Source of the DNA: Neobacillus sp. YX16 | Lineage (GTDB): Bacteria > Bacillota > Bacilli > Bacillales > Cytobacillaceae | DNA: 64,000 nt | Reading direction: 5' to 3' | Assembly (NCBI RefSeq): GCF_030123505.1 | Contig: NZ_CP126115.1 | Coordinates: 3,734,001 to 3,798,000 of the forward strand | In this document: one piece after another, positions 7,905 to 17,965 of the stretch | Position numbering within the stretch: position 1 is the first letter of the stretch | How the letters are laid out: every line of letters begins with the position of its first letter | Made by a program: the position numbers and the translations under genes | Notes under the pieces: generated by a model | Databases searched by the model: none | What the model was told of the DNA's origin: nothing | Seen by the model: only the letters and a program-made list of their open reading frames with translations

Positions 7905-8996
7905 TTAAGTTGTAGTTAATTTAGCATAGACGATAAAAAACAAGGTTATTTCCCCTATGACTATAATATTTGGTACTGAAAAAATCAGATTAATAATAAA
8001 AAAGAATGCTAAGATCCCTAAAAATAATCCTAAATGATATATTTTCAATCTGTGGTGCTGATGTCTATATTGATGGAAAACAAAAGTAGTGGAGAAGAAA
8101 TAGAGTAATACAGAGCCATAAACGAAATATTGGATAAATAAATAGTGGACCTCATGTAATAACAATAGTCTAATGGATGCTGCGATCATGCTCAACGACA
8201 TTAAAATAAACAAATGACCGTATATAATGGTCTGGCCTGCAGTTTGGATCGACTTGTCTACTTTCTTTTCTACATTATCAAAATACTGCCACCACATCGC
8301 TATGATTAGGATAAAGGAAATAACCGCAAATCCGATTGAATTCCAATCTCCTTGTGTAGGTTGAATGACCGCAAGGGTGCTAATAAGAGACTCACCAAAT
8401 AGAATAATAGTGAATAGACCAAATCGCTCCAGTAAATGTGCCGTATTGGTGGACACTTTTACTAAATACCTTCTGCCAAACACCGGGACCATAATATCAA
8501 TAAAAATACCAAAATATAATAAAACATATCGGACCCAAGAATCAAAAAACAGTGAACATAATGAAATAATGATTCCTATCCAAAAATACCTTCCCAAATA
8601 TTGTGCTGCCTCTTTACGAAAACCCGTTTCTAAGCGCCGGACAACAAGATATTGGATTGCCGTTATGGCTCTCAATCCAATATAACCAATTAAAAAAGAA
8701 AGATAATATGTATCAAAATCAACCGATAAGCTTGATGTCATGACTAGGACAAAGAACATTTGTAGGATCAAAAATAGCCGTTGATGAAACAAATCTTGTC
8801 CAAACCGGTTCACAAACATGGTTTGCCCTACCCAAGCCCACCAGATTGGAATAAAAATCAACCCAAACTTTATTAAATACTCTGCATGTATATATCCGTC
8901 TTCAACATGAAGCAAAACATGGGTAGCAACAGAAACAGACGCCACAAATAATAAATCATAAAAAAGCTCTAACCATGTAACTTTCTTTTCCTGCAC
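7905..8996 (-). CDS. Low temperature requirement protein A (LtrA) family membrane protein
   Basis: A 363-residue polytopic membrane protein with about 10-11 hydrophobic segments. The N-terminal WLELFYDLLFVASVSVATHV motif and central FGLFTIILFGESLISTLAVI motif are signatures of the LtrA family (PF06772), named after a Listeria cold-growth locus; biochemical function is not established. The GTG start follows AAGGAGG by 9 bases. It stands alone, with its own terminator downstream and 360 bases of non-coding DNA upstream. Confidence 0.85.
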   Translation of the reverse strand: MQEKKVTWLELFYDLLFVASVSVATHVLLHVEDGYIHAEYLIKFGLIFIPIWWAWVGQTMFVNRFGQDLFHQRLFLILQMFFVLVMTSSLSVDFDTYYLSFLIGYIGLRAITAIQYLVVRRLETGFRKEAAQYLGRYFWIGIIISLCSLFFDSWVRYVLLYFGIFIDIMVPVFGRRYLVKVSTNTAHLLERFGLFTIILFGESLISTLAVIQPTQGDWNSIGFAVISFILIIAMWWQYFDNVEKKVDKSIQTAGQTIIYGHLFILMSLSMIAASIRLLLLHEVHYLFIQYFVYGSVLLYFFSTTFVFHQYRHQHHRLKIYHLGLFLGILAFFFIINLIFSVPNIIVIGEITLFFIVYAKLTTT

Positions 8997-9267
8997 TTTT
9001 GTATTCCTCCTTGTTCATTACTTGTTTCACTTAGTACTTTAGTTGATAACTATTATTTAACGCAAAGGTTTTTACTCAAAGATATTTAAAAAGTTCTTTC
9101 TATAATAGAACAACTTAGTTAAGTGTAGTCCATAATTAAATCTATAAATTATTTTTAGGACTACATTGATATGTATTGAGAAAGAACGAACCTCAGAACA
9201 CGTTGTAATTGTATGCTCCCAAATTTTAATATTTAGCCAGAATTTAGATTGGTGAAGAAAGCAGATA

Positions 9268-9299
9268 AAAAAGGCCTGGGTTCACCAAGTGAACGGAAC
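9268..9299 (-). terminator. Second terminator after the metallophosphoesterase
   Basis: GTTCAC and GTGAAC arms around a 3-base loop, followed on the minus strand by CCAGGCCTTTTTT. It backs up the stronger hairpin at 9318-9350. Confidence 0.45.
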
Positions 9300-9317
9300 T
9301 TCTTAGTTAACAAAAAT

Positions 9318-9350
9318 AAAACGGGTAGTAACTGTTACCACCCGTTTTAA
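9318..9350. terminator. Terminator (usable on both strands) after the metallophosphoesterase
   Basis: AAACGGGTAGTAAC and GTTACCACCCGTTTT pair with one mismatch and have A/T tracts on both sides. It ends 8 bases before the minus-strand stop codon. Confidence 0.75.
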
Positions 9351-9357
9351 GTCAAAA

Positions 9358-10572
9358 CTATTTAACTACTTTTTCTTTCTTTTTGCTTTCATCGATTGGA
9401 CCTGGAGAAATGCTTTGGTCATTGGCTGTCAAATCGATGCCATAGTCCTTTGCAAACACCATATGGGTTTCTACAAGCACATCAGCAGTATTTTCATCCA
9501 AATTGAATACCCTTGCACCGCGTAATCGATTCCGTTCAGCACCTGGGAGACCATATGTACCAAAACCAGTATTTCCGGCATAACCAAGCAGAATGCCATA
9601 GTAGTTACCCATGTAGGTGTTTACGTGATCATGACCGCAGAAAACACCTTTCACATCTCCTCTCTCGAGCATGGCAGAAAACATACCGCTGTTGACCGGG
9701 CCTGGGCATTCTTCTTCGTTTCTTTCTCCAACAATATTATGCTTAGTCAAAGCATTAGCGTGGTTTTCGTTCGTTCTGCCATCTACACTGGCAAACCACA
9801 TATATCGATGTTCCCATAGAGGAATATGAATAAACACGAGTGAAGAAACCTTATGTCCCCATTGTTTCTCTAATTTTTTGGATGTATCATTATACCAGCT
9901 TACTTGGTTGAAACGGAGCCAGTCCCAGGTTGGATATCCGTTAAAGTCTTGACCAGCAATAGAGTTAGGAGCATACCTTCCACTGTCAAGTAGCCAAAGA
10001 TTGAAAGCTGCATCCGTACCTTTGGAATTTTTGATAAGTAAATTCATATTTCCTGTTCCAGTAATATCTTTTACACTGGGCTTGTTCAAATTGTATTTGT
10101 AAGACATGTAAATCTCAAGCATGTCCTCTTCATCAAGGCCACTTTTTGGCGTGGAGTCCTCATCATGGTTTCCGTATGTAATCGCCCACTTTATCCCTCT
10201 CTGCTCCATCGGCTGTGCCACATTATTAATCGCTTGTTTCATCTCAAGAGGAGTATCACAGCCACCCGTGATATTGTCGCCGTTAAGGACAACAAAATCC
10301 GGTTTTTCAGTATCTAGGACTTTTTCCATCAGTTCGATTGTACGACGGTCAATGTTTTCATCATCTTGTGTATCGTTAAACTGGACAATCTTGAATCTTC
10401 CGTCCGGTTTGAATTGAAGCTTGAAATCCTCATTTGCTGCGGCATGAGCTTTACCTGTGAACATATCAGCTGGAATGCCCGCTGATCCAAGTGTTAAGGC
10501 AAGTGTACTCAATCCACCGATTTTGATAAAGCGGCGTCTATCCAATCCCTTTTGCAAATCATAATTACTCAT
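9358..10572 (-). CDS. Tat-exported metallophosphoesterase
   Basis: A 404-residue calcineurin-like phosphoesterase. Residues 12-17 RRRFIK and the following hydrophobic stretch, ending near GKAHAA (residue 45), form a twin-arginine signal peptide, so the enzyme is exported folded with its metals. Metal-binding motifs are all visible: FNDTQDDEN, VLNGDNITGG, YGNHDED, IHIPLWEH and FCGHDHVN. It resembles the extracellular phosphodiesterases related to Bacillus YvnB and the purple-acid-phosphatase-like DCR2 group. It is monocistronic, with terminators downstream. Physiological substrate unknown; organic phosphate scavenging is plausible. Confidence 0.87.
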   Translation of the reverse strand: MSNYDLQKGLDRRRFIKIGGLSTLALTLGSAGIPADMFTGKAHAAANEDFKLQFKPDGRFKIVQFNDTQDDENIDRRTIELMEKVLDTEKPDFVVLNGDNITGGCDTPLEMKQAINNVAQPMEQRGIKWAITYGNHDEDSTPKSGLDEEDMLEIYMSYKYNLNKPSVKDITGTGNMNLLIKNSKGTDAAFNLWLLDSGRYAPNSIAGQDFNGYPTWDWLRFNQVSWYNDTSKKLEKQWGHKVSSLVFIHIPLWEHRYMWFASVDGRTNENHANALTKHNIVGERNEEECPGPVNSGMFSAMLERGDVKGVFCGHDHVNTYMGNYYGILLGYAGNTGFGTYGLPGAERNRLRGARVFNLDENTADVLVETHMVFAKDYGIDLTANDQSISPGPIDESKKKEKVVK

Positions 10573-10767
10573 AATAAAATCTCCACATCCCTTTATAGAA
10601 ATATAATAAAAAGTAAATCTATAAAAAGAATAGCAGGGAAGTTTTAATTTTCTGTTTTCCCTTTGTAAATTATTGATAATGATTTGGTAAAGATTACTTA
10701 TACAATGAATATTTTCTAATAATCTGTGTTTAAAAAAATGGAAAAGTTTTTAAATTAGGCAAAATAA

Positions 10768-10802
10768 AAAGCAATGGAGTTTTTCTTTTCCATTGCTTTC
10801 TT
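10768..10802. terminator. Terminator after the amidase
   Basis: GCAATGGA and TCCATTGC pair around a T-rich loop, with AAAA before and CTTTCTTT after; usable for minus-strand transcripts ending at 10820. Confidence 0.7.
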
Positions 10803-10819
10803 TGCTTATATTTGGTCTA

Positions 10820-12387
10820 TTATTCTAGTTCAGGTGCTTTCCGATGTTGAGTTCCCTCTTGGTAAGAATAGGCAAGTTTGATTAACGTAGATTCATCGAA
10901 CTCTTTACCCAGCATTTCCATTCCCACTGGCAGACCATTCTCACTGAACCCTGCTGGCACCGAGATTGCCGGGAAGCCAGAAAACGGACTTAAGCGATTC
11001 GCATTTCCAGCACCTTGACCGCTACCTACTACCGCAGGTAAAGCATTAGAAGTTGGATACACGAGCGCATCTAATTCATATTCTGAAAAGGTCGCCATTA
11101 AACTATCCTTTGCTAATTTTGGACGTTCTGTAATGATCCGTTGGTATTCTGGATCATTGTCAAGTGATTCTCTATTGTTTCTAGAAATTAATCCACTTCT
11201 TAGACTTGGATGATATAATCCACTGTCAATAATGTCAGTAAGTGTCTTATAGGGAGCATTTGGTCCGAGAGAAGCTAAATAATCATTTAATTGAAACTTA
11301 AATTCGTAACTACTTAAACTTGAAAAAGCTAAAACCTGACTAAGGTTAGGAATTGTAACTTCGTACACTTCAGCTCCGAGTGCTTCCATGTCAGCTATTG
11401 CTTGGTTCATGACTTTATTGACTTGTGGATCACTTCCAAACAGCTCTCGTACAACCCCAATTCTAGCATTTTTTAAACCATTTTTCTTCAGATAGTGTGC
11501 ATACGTTTTTGGTACATTTCCAATGCTTGCTGCGGTAACGGGATCGTCTGGATCATAGCCAGCAATCGCATCAAGTACGATTGCTGCATCTTCAACCGTA
11601 CGTGCAATCGGCCCGCCAACATCTTGTGTGAGGGCAAGTGGTATAATACCATCCCGGCTAGCGAGTCCCATAGTAGGTCGAATTCCAACTAAATTATTAA
11701 AAGAGGAAGGAATACGAATGGAACCACCGGTGTCTGTTCCTAAGCAAACAGTAACAAAGTTGGATGTAACCGCAGCTGCAGTACCGCCACTCGAACCACC
11801 TGGATATCGTGAAACATCATATGGATTATAGGTTTGTCCACCTAGGGAACTAATCGTTTCAAATCCAAAAGCAAATTCATGAAGGTTCGCTTTACCTAAA
11901 ATAATCGCCCCTTCTTCTCTCAATCTCTTCGTTTGATATGCATCATCCAAAGGAATGGACCCTTTAAGAGATAGGGACCTGCTGTAGTCGGCATGTCGTA
12001 TGTATCATAGTTATCTTTTAATATAATGGGAATCCCATGCAAGGCGCCACGGACCTTTCCAGCCTTTCGTTCTCTATCAAGCTCCCTTGCCTCTTCCAGT
12101 ACATCTTCGTCAATCGTAATAATCGAATGAATAGTATCATCGTATTCGTTAATTCGATCAAGGTAAAATTGGACCAATTGTTCAGAAGTTAACCTCCCCT
12201 TTTGCATCTCATGCTGCAGTTCAAAAATTGTTGCATCTTCAATCTTGACGGATAATACACTACTTGCAATAGGATTAGCTGTTTTGGCAGCTGTTATAGG
12301 GGCTGCCTCTACTGATGCACTAAATAAACTACCTGCTACTACTAAACTAGTTATAAAAGTTACTGACTTCTTATACCCTTTCCTCAT
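10820..12387 (-). pseudogene. Secreted amidase (GatA-like amidase signature family), one frameshift
   Basis: Two overlapping frames together make one amidase of about 520 residues. The first part (from ATG 12387, preceded by AGGGGAGG) has a signal peptide ending near VEAAP and reaches ALHGIPIILKDNYDT, containing the catalytic Lys. The second holds PGGSSGGTAAAV and the cis-Ser/nucleophile region LGTDTGGSIRIPS. The frame changes near 11957-11964: the expected sequence LLKGSIPLDDAY is split by loss of one base. The catalytic Ser-cisSer-Lys triad would be intact if the base were restored. This is either a recent inactivation or an assembly error. Confidence 0.8.
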
Positions 12388-12778
12388 TTTTTCCTCCCCT
12401 TTCATTAGATACTATGAATATACTAAAATTCATTCTAGGAGTCTTAAAACGCAGAAGGTTTTCTAACATAAAATCAGGAGAAATACTTACATATGATCTA
12501 TGGTTTTGAAAATAGACTAAGTGAATCTTGCTTTTTTTAGGATGTAATCGACGACGTGATTACGATGGATTCCAACTAATAAACTCTGACGCATTCGAGG
12601 AGCATTTATAGTACGAAGTTGAATCACTTTCGATGTTTTTTTGGCGGTACGACGACTAAAAATATTTCCACTTCATTTAGAATAAAAGAACAAAAAATTG
12701 TCAACTTATTATTGGGAGATAAAAAAATGCTATGTTTCTCACAGGAATAACCGTTTTTCAAAATAAGGAGGACAGTGA
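12388..12778. other. Non-coding gap with a possible coding remnant
   Basis: On the minus strand 12517-12672 is open for about 50 codons and encodes a basic peptide (KTSKVIQLRTINAPRMRQ within it) ending in a TAG, with no start codon or ribosome site. It could be the tail of a lost gene or transposase, but I recognise no family. The right part contains the promoter region of the next plus-strand gene. Confidence 0.3.
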
Positions 12779-13912
12779 ATGAATCAATTGAGAAAGAGTT
12801 TATGTTCTGTACTTGTTTTTATTTTGTGTGCAATTCCTTTTTCATCTGTGTTAGCACAAACGACTGGTACCCTACACGAGAATCCTAGTGTTACGGCACT
12901 AAAAAATGATGAACCTACTTCTAAGAGGATTAATCAATTAGAAGAAATCGCTATGTATTATTACTGGCATGGCGGAGATGTCAAGAAAGCAGAAGAAGAA
13001 ATATTCCAAGGAATCACTCTTAAAGGGAAATACGACGTTGTAGAAAATGCATTTTTGCAAGCAACTCTGATAGATCCTCATAGCCTTGATTTGAAATTTT
13101 CGCTTGCATCTACACAAATCATTCAGAAAAAAATTCCTGAGGCTTTACAAACTTATAAGCAAATTTTAAATTTAGATCCGAGGAATTTTGAAGGAAATCT
13201 TTTATACGGGGTTTACTCAAAAGTAAATGGGGACGAAAAGGCATATGATGCTTCTTTTTCAAAATTAAAAAATATCGATTCTAAAAGAGCTAATGAGTAT
13301 GCTTCAAAAATAAGCAAGACAGAAAAAATCTTAAGAGAGAAATTCAACACAGAACCACCAGCAAACCTTCCATCCAAAGATCATGCCATTGTGATTCTTG
13401 GATACGCACTTTCAGAAGAAGGAACCATGCAGCCTACACTTGTAGAAAGACTAAAAGTAGGACTTGCTGCTGCAAAAAAATATCCAAATTCCAAAATCAT
13501 CGTAACAGGTGGTGTCCCTAAAAAGGGCATAACGGAAGCAGATGCCATGAGCAAATGGTTGGTCGATAACGGAATTGCAAAAGAACGAATTATTATGGAA
13601 AAAATGTCAACAGACACGGTAGAAAATGGTCTATTCACAACAGCCATTCTTGAAAAAGAAAACATTAAAGATGTCACTCTTGTTACAAGTGCCAGCCATA
13701 TGAGAAGAGCATTAACCGTATTTGAGGAAGCCAGTGATTTCTATGATAAAATGACCGGCAAAAAAAGCAAAAGAAACTTTACTAACATTGTCTATTTGGA
13801 TTACCCATCATTGGAGGAAGCACATAAAGTGACCAAGGATGAGCTGCTCGTCATATACCGTGACCTTATCAGGACTTCAGGAATCTGGCAATACCCAGGG
13901 CTTCAAAGATAA
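12779..13912 (+). CDS. YdcF/SanA/ElyC-family (DUF218) protein with N-terminal TPR-like region
   Basis: A 377-residue exported protein. Residues 1-26 form a signal peptide cleaved near VLAQT. Residues about 50-185 contain helical repeats resembling TPR units (IPEALQTYKQILNLDPRNFEGNLLYG). The C-terminal DUF218 domain runs from HAIVILGYALSEEG (about 201) through KIIVTGGVPKKGITEADAM and MSTDTVENG to LVTSASHMRRA. DUF218 proteins are linked to cell-envelope integrity, but their chemistry is not settled. AAGGAGG lies 7 bases before the ATG. Monocistronic, with a terminator downstream. Confidence 0.82.
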   Translation: MNQLRKSLCSVLVFILCAIPFSSVLAQTTGTLHENPSVTALKNDEPTSKRINQLEEIAMYYYWHGGDVKKAEEEIFQGITLKGKYDVVENAFLQATLIDPHSLDLKFSLASTQIIQKKIPEALQTYKQILNLDPRNFEGNLLYGVYSKVNGDEKAYDASFSKLKNIDSKRANEYASKISKTEKILREKFNTEPPANLPSKDHAIVILGYALSEEGTMQPTLVERLKVGLAAAKKYPNSKIIVTGGVPKKGITEADAMSKWLVDNGIAKERIIMEKMSTDTVENGLFTTAILEKENIKDVTLVTSASHMRRALTVFEEASDFYDKMTGKKSKRNFTNIVYLDYPSLEEAHKVTKDELLVIYRDLIRTSGIWQYPGLQR

Positions 13913-14002
13913 GTTACATTGCAGCTAGACTGGGGAGCCTTCATCTTTGGTTTGAAAATATCTTCTTTTTTGCAGAAGCTCTATATTTTTTTTCAACAAA
14001 CA

Positions 14003-14040
14003 AAATTGGCTGCCTTATTTATTGTTTGGCAGCCAATTTG
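14003..14040. terminator. Terminator between the DUF218 gene and the AbiC-like gene
   Basis: AAATTGGCTGCC and GGCAGCCAATTT are perfectly complementary around a 13-base loop, with A/T tracts on both sides. It can serve both converging genes. Confidence 0.8.
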
Positions 14041-14077
14041 ATTTAGCTAGGTCATTTTCCACTCTATGAAAAAGCTA

Positions 14078-15007
14078 TCAAGCTTGTGATATCTCCTCTA
14101 TATGAAAGTTCATCTGAAAAATTTCTTTATCTTTGTTATATAGCAGGTGGTCTGTATTTAAATATTTAAAAAGTTTATATTTCCTCATCATTTCAACAAA
14201 TTTCCGTTTTTCAATACGAGAAATCGTATTATAAAAAAGGATCAATAGCTCTGTATTTGTTAATTGTGCTCTGACTATTTTGGCATATTGATATTTATTT
14301 TCAAAACTTATATTTTGTCTATCTATGAAGTTTAGAAGGTGGAAAATATTTTGAATATAATGACCTATAAACATCTCATGCTCAATATACCACGCTTCAT
14401 AACCTTTATTTATCGATTTATATCTGTGATTAATAGAATTTTGCGTTTCATTGTATTCCAAACTCTTTGATAGTTTAAGGTAAATTTTATGTAATACATT
14501 TCTTCCGTCTACTTTAGAGTCACCATTTATATCAAATGAAATGGAATTAACAATTTCGTGATGCAAAGAAACAAGATTAAAAAAAGTTTGTTCAAATCGT
14601 TGAATGTCAATCATTTGATTTTGTTTCACTAATAGATTGGTTTGAGTTTCATAGGATAGCTTCGTTTGTTTTAATTCATCTTTCTGTGTAAAGTAAGTGG
14701 CTAAAATCATGAGAAACGACGCGAGACCTATAAAGGGTGCTGTTGACCCGCCTAACCAATCACCTACAGCCCCTAATTCTAGGATATTACTATGATTTAC
14801 GACATATAGTATGAAAAATGGATTAATTAGAGTTAGGACCATGAACAACAGTGAAACTCTGAAGAAAATACCACTTAAAATCATCCCTTCTGCATTTGCT
14901 AAAAAGCGTTTATGTAAAAAGTAATAAAGAATGACCAATATGAAGGTGATTACTAGAAACTTTTCCATAATTACCACAGTCCCACTCACCTTTACAATAC
15001 TTTTCAT
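14078..15007 (-). CDS. Putative phage abortive infection protein (putAbiC family)
   Basis: About 309 residues. The N-terminal part has two or three transmembrane helices, then GDWLGGSTAPFIGLASFLMI and a short coiled coil (QKDELKQTKLSYETQ). The soluble C-terminal part contains RFEQTFFNLVSLHHEIV, a GHYIQNIFHLLNFID helix and IVRAQLTNTELLILFYN. This arrangement matches the putative phage abortive infection family PF16872, related to lactococcal AbiC. Such proteins are proposed to arrest infected cells from the membrane. Ribosome sites are weak; ATG 15007 is chosen over an upstream TTG at 15031, and an ATG at the MEKFLVITF segment is also possible. No partner defence gene is adjacent. Confidence 0.72.
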   Translation of the reverse strand: MKSIVKVSGTVVIMEKFLVITFILVILYYFLHKRFLANAEGMILSGIFFRVSLLFMVLTLINPFFILYVVNHSNILELGAVGDWLGGSTAPFIGLASFLMILATYFTQKDELKQTKLSYETQTNLLVKQNQMIDIQRFEQTFFNLVSLHHEIVNSISFDINGDSKVDGRNVLHKIYLKLSKSLEYNETQNSINHRYKSINKGYEAWYIEHEMFIGHYIQNIFHLLNFIDRQNISFENKYQYAKIVRAQLTNTELLILFYNTISRIEKRKFVEMMRKYKLFKYLNTDHLLYNKDKEIFQMNFHIEEISQA

Positions 15008-15134
15008 AGTAAGATATTCTCTTTTAAACAAGGGTATGACAAAGTAACGGGCAACAAAATTTCGAGGAATTTTGCTGACCGTCTATTTTTATCTTGACGG
15101 TAGTACTATGGAGAGGTCTAATCCTATTGCTGTT

Positions 15135-16868
15135 TCAATGAAAAGATTGCCATAGTCCACCTTTTTCATTGATTAAATTCTGAATGTCATGGTAAGGAAT
15201 CCAAAATTCCGGGAAACCAACAGCGTATGAAGCAAGTTCATATGGCTTAAAATAGATCACTAAATAATCGTTTGTTAAGAAAAATGGATGGTTTTCTTTT
15301 ATACCTTTATACTGATCATGGTTTATATAGAAATCCTGATGTTGTTGAATTCGCTTCCCAATGATTTCACTTAAGACTTGTTTATAATTACTCCCGGTTG
15401 TAAATAAATCTTTTAATCGATAAATTTGACCTGTTATAAAATTTATATGAACATTGATTTTACTTGGCATCCCATGGGCAGCTCCAAATGGATATTCTTC
15501 CCCTGTTAATTCCAGTACCAGTAACTGTTTCTGATAAAATTGAACAGAATAGTTACCAGAATAGCTATAATATGACTGACCATTTTTTTGTAAGTCTTTC
15601 ACCCCTAATTTATTTCTTAAATGTTGGTTTACTTTTGACTGAGCAAGTTTGTTTTCCATTCCTTGGATTTGTGGATAGTAAACCAGATAATATTTATTAG
15701 GTTTATATTTTTCTTCGCGAATGTGAATGGGTCCGGTTAAAGGAAGAATCATGTTCTGAGTCCATACAAGATCCCCTTTCCGATCATAGTAAGAAAATCT
15801 TTCATCCACAAAAGCTTGAATCAAATCTCCTTTCAGCCTGACTGTACCAGTCCCGTCGAAAATAGGGAGATTTTGAGCTCGGGTACCTTTTCTGTTTATA
15901 AAAAAAGTTTTTTCATCTTTTGTAACAGAGCTATATTCTCCTTTGTACTCACTAACACGGTCATAAATAAAATCGGTAAGCAATTTTCCGGTGGTAGTTT
16001 CAGCAATAGCAAAGACAGAGCCTGCATGTGGATAATCCGGATCGATGGCTTTGGCCACTGACGCCCGATTTTCCCCTAGTAGATTGATATCATCATATTC
16101 TGGCGGAATGATAAAAGCACCTGTCTGGTCGATAAGCCCATATTGATTTTTATAGTTTTCCGAAGTATTGACAATAGCTCTTCCATTTTCAAATAGCATA
16201 GCACTCGAATAGACAGGCGGAATGACCACCATACCTTCCTCATTAACATATCCTGATTTGTCTTGATCCGTTTTACGAAAGGAAATCAAGCCCTCACTTA
16301 AAGGACCCATTCGTTCAAAAGGATAGGTCCTCAGACGTTCTCCATTCAAGCCAATAAGTGCAGATGTACCGTCCTTTAATCCAACAATTGCCTTACCTTC
16401 GTGAAAATCGTGTGCATAATTATATTGTGCAGGGATTACAATCTCTCCATTGGAATCTAAATAGCCATAGAGGAACTCTTTTCTATTCACGAAATCCTGA
16501 AAAACGAGACGATGTTCATGAAAGGCACCAAAATACGTAAACGGATAGGTTTTATCTGTTATTATTTTTCCAGTTTCATCTATGATCCTATAACCCTTAT
16601 CTTCCTCATCTACAATCGCAAGGCCATCAGAAAATGGATAGATGGAACTATAGATTGGTGGAACCACAAAACGGCCGCTTTGGTCAATGATTCCAGAATG
16701 ATCTTTTAACCAAACAACAGCCAAACCGTTCGGTTGGAATTCACTTAGATCCTCATATTGAGTTGAGATAACAAACTGACCTCGATTATTTATAAATCCC
16801 CATTTAACCCCATTTAATGTTTTAATTGAAAATGGAAATAAATCATTCACGATTAATTCGCTTTCCAT
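15135..16868 (-). CDS. WG-repeat protein with C-terminal DUF3298-like domain
   Basis: About 577 residues, no signal peptide seen. Residues about 10-300 hold at least six WG (KWGF/YGLID-type) beta repeats, such as WGFINNRGQFVISTQYEDL, SGIIDQSGRFVVPPIYSSI and YGLIDQTGAFIIPPEYDDI, each near 45 residues. The C-terminal 200 residues (YLVYYPQIQG, GAAHGMPSKINVHINFITGQ, NHPFFLTNDYLVIYF) fit the DUF4163/DUF3298 module seen in RsiV-like proteins. WG repeats are thought to mediate binding; the function here is unknown. A GTG at 16874 is an alternative start. Confidence 0.8.
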   Translation of the reverse strand: MESELIVNDLFPFSIKTLNGVKWGFINNRGQFVISTQYEDLSEFQPNGLAVVWLKDHSGIIDQSGRFVVPPIYSSIYPFSDGLAIVDEEDKGYRIIDETGKIITDKTYPFTYFGAFHEHRLVFQDFVNRKEFLYGYLDSNGEIVIPAQYNYAHDFHEGKAIVGLKDGTSALIGLNGERLRTYPFERMGPLSEGLISFRKTDQDKSGYVNEEGMVVIPPVYSSAMLFENGRAIVNTSENYKNQYGLIDQTGAFIIPPEYDDINLLGENRASVAKAIDPDYPHAGSVFAIAETTTGKLLTDFIYDRVSEYKGEYSSVTKDEKTFFINRKGTRAQNLPIFDGTGTVRLKGDLIQAFVDERFSYYDRKGDLVWTQNMILPLTGPIHIREEKYKPNKYYLVYYPQIQGMENKLAQSKVNQHLRNKLGVKDLQKNGQSYYSYSGNYSVQFYQKQLLVLELTGEEYPFGAAHGMPSKINVHINFITGQIYRLKDLFTTGSNYKQVLSEIIGKRIQQHQDFYINHDQYKGIKENHPFFLTNDYLVIYFKPYELASYAVGFPEFWIPYHDIQNLINEKGGLWQSFH

Positions 16869-17200
16869 ATACACATCACTCGTTTCAGCATTTCCAATAT
16901 CTTATGGAGTGATTTAAGAATAAGTGATTTGAAGAGACCTAATTTTTTATGCATGATACCTAAATATTTTTAGTATTATAACCAGTTCATTAATTTGATA
17001 GAAGAATTGTTCCCTACTATAACTTCCAAACCATAGCGTTTCTGCATACTTTATCAAATCCCCCTTATTATTCCAGTAAATACAGGTACCGTTAGAAAGA
17101 TTTTCCTTCTAAATTTTCATTCCAATACCCTAGTTGATTCTTTCGTTTTGCACCAACATATTCAGTCCTGAAAATGAGCAGGTACGCAGAATATAAGAAA
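16869..17200. other. Non-coding gap, no feature recognised
   Basis: AT-rich sequence between the WG-repeat gene and the transporter remnant. I found no open frame with a ribosome site and no clear repeat; the left end presumably carries the promoter of the WG-repeat gene. Confidence 0.5.
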
Positions 17201-17237
17201 AAGCTAAACTCAAATAAGGGCGAGTTTAGCTTTTTAT
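17201..17237. terminator. Terminator after the EamA remnant
   Basis: AAGCTAAACTC and GAGTTTAGCTT are perfect complements around a 10-base loop, followed by TTTAT on the plus strand and preceded by A-rich sequence. Confidence 0.75.
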
Positions 17238-17578
17238 AATTCTTTTAACTTGGATTTGCCTAACAACAGCTTAAAGTCGAGTTCCATAAGAATAATCGAA
17301 AGCATAATCAGCGTTCCACCAACTACTAACTTACCTGTTACAGGTTCAAAACCAAACGTAATTGAAAAAATGCTTCCAAATACGGATTCAAGCTTCATAA
17401 TGAGTCCAGCTGATGTTGCTGATGTATGTTTTTGAGCTAAAACCTGTAACGTTTGACCAACAAACGAACAAATTACTCCCATGTATAATAATGGGACAAG
17501 AGCAACAGACCAATTAATGTCCGATAGCTCCCCTAGCTCAACTAAGAGGAAAAATGCGATATATCCTACTCCCTTTTA
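17234..17578 (-). pseudogene. C-terminal fragment of a DMT/EamA-family transporter
   Basis: About 110 residues can be read from 17578 without a valid start. They include WSVALVPLLYMGVICSFVG and QTLQVLAQKHTSATSAGLIM, followed by a LESVFGSIFSITFGFEPVTG helix pair, which are the last three or four helices of an EamA drug/metabolite transporter (normally about 300 residues and 10 helices). A TAA lies just upstream of the conserved part and the N-terminal two thirds are missing. The small gene at 17590-17790 begins where the transporter should continue, so a deletion or insertion has replaced it. Confidence 0.75.
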
Positions 17579-17589
17579 GGAGGCATTTG

Positions 17590-17790
17590 TCAGCCACCTT
17601 TTATACAAGTTTCTGACGAACTTCCAACAGCAGCATTCAGTTTTTCAAGAAGTGAATTAACCTGTTCCTCTTCAACCAATGTTTCGATGGTCTGTCTTGT
17701 GAGCGGAATTTTGTGTTTATTAAAAATATCTTCCGTAACTTCCCAAACTTCAACAATTACTTTTGGTGACATATTCGCTTGTATAACCAT
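17590..17790 (-). CDS. Small conserved-looking protein of unknown function
   Basis: A 66-residue protein beginning MVIQANMSPKVIVEVWEVTE with a helical middle (TIETLVEEEQVNSLLEKLNAA) and a C-terminal tail SSSETCIKGG carrying one Cys. I do not recognise a family. The ATG at 17790 is preferred over the longer 77-codon reading because AAGGAG lies 9 bases upstream of it. It is followed at once by the decayed EamA transporter fragment. Confidence 0.6.
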   Translation of the reverse strand: MVIQANMSPKVIVEVWEVTEDIFNKHKIPLTRQTIETLVEEEQVNSLLEKLNAAVGSSSETCIKGG

Positions 17791-17965
17791 CTCAGCATAC
17801 TCCTTTTTTCTTAATTTTAACATTTTTCTATTAAACTAACCTACCAGGATGCACAGAGAGGGCTTCTTTTTTTATGGAACCATGCTATCGTTAAGGTTTG
17901 TTGAGAAAAGAAGTTTTTCTCCTTATCCGCATTCTGGTATAGTGTAAAAAAGTAGGGGTGATAGA

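Larger units (their letters stand above)
8997..9357. other. Non-coding gap between ltrA and the metallophosphoesterase
   Basis: Holds the presumed ltrA promoter region (AT-rich, 8997-9130) and two terminators for the gene to the right. No open frame with a ribosome site was seen. Confidence 0.6.
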
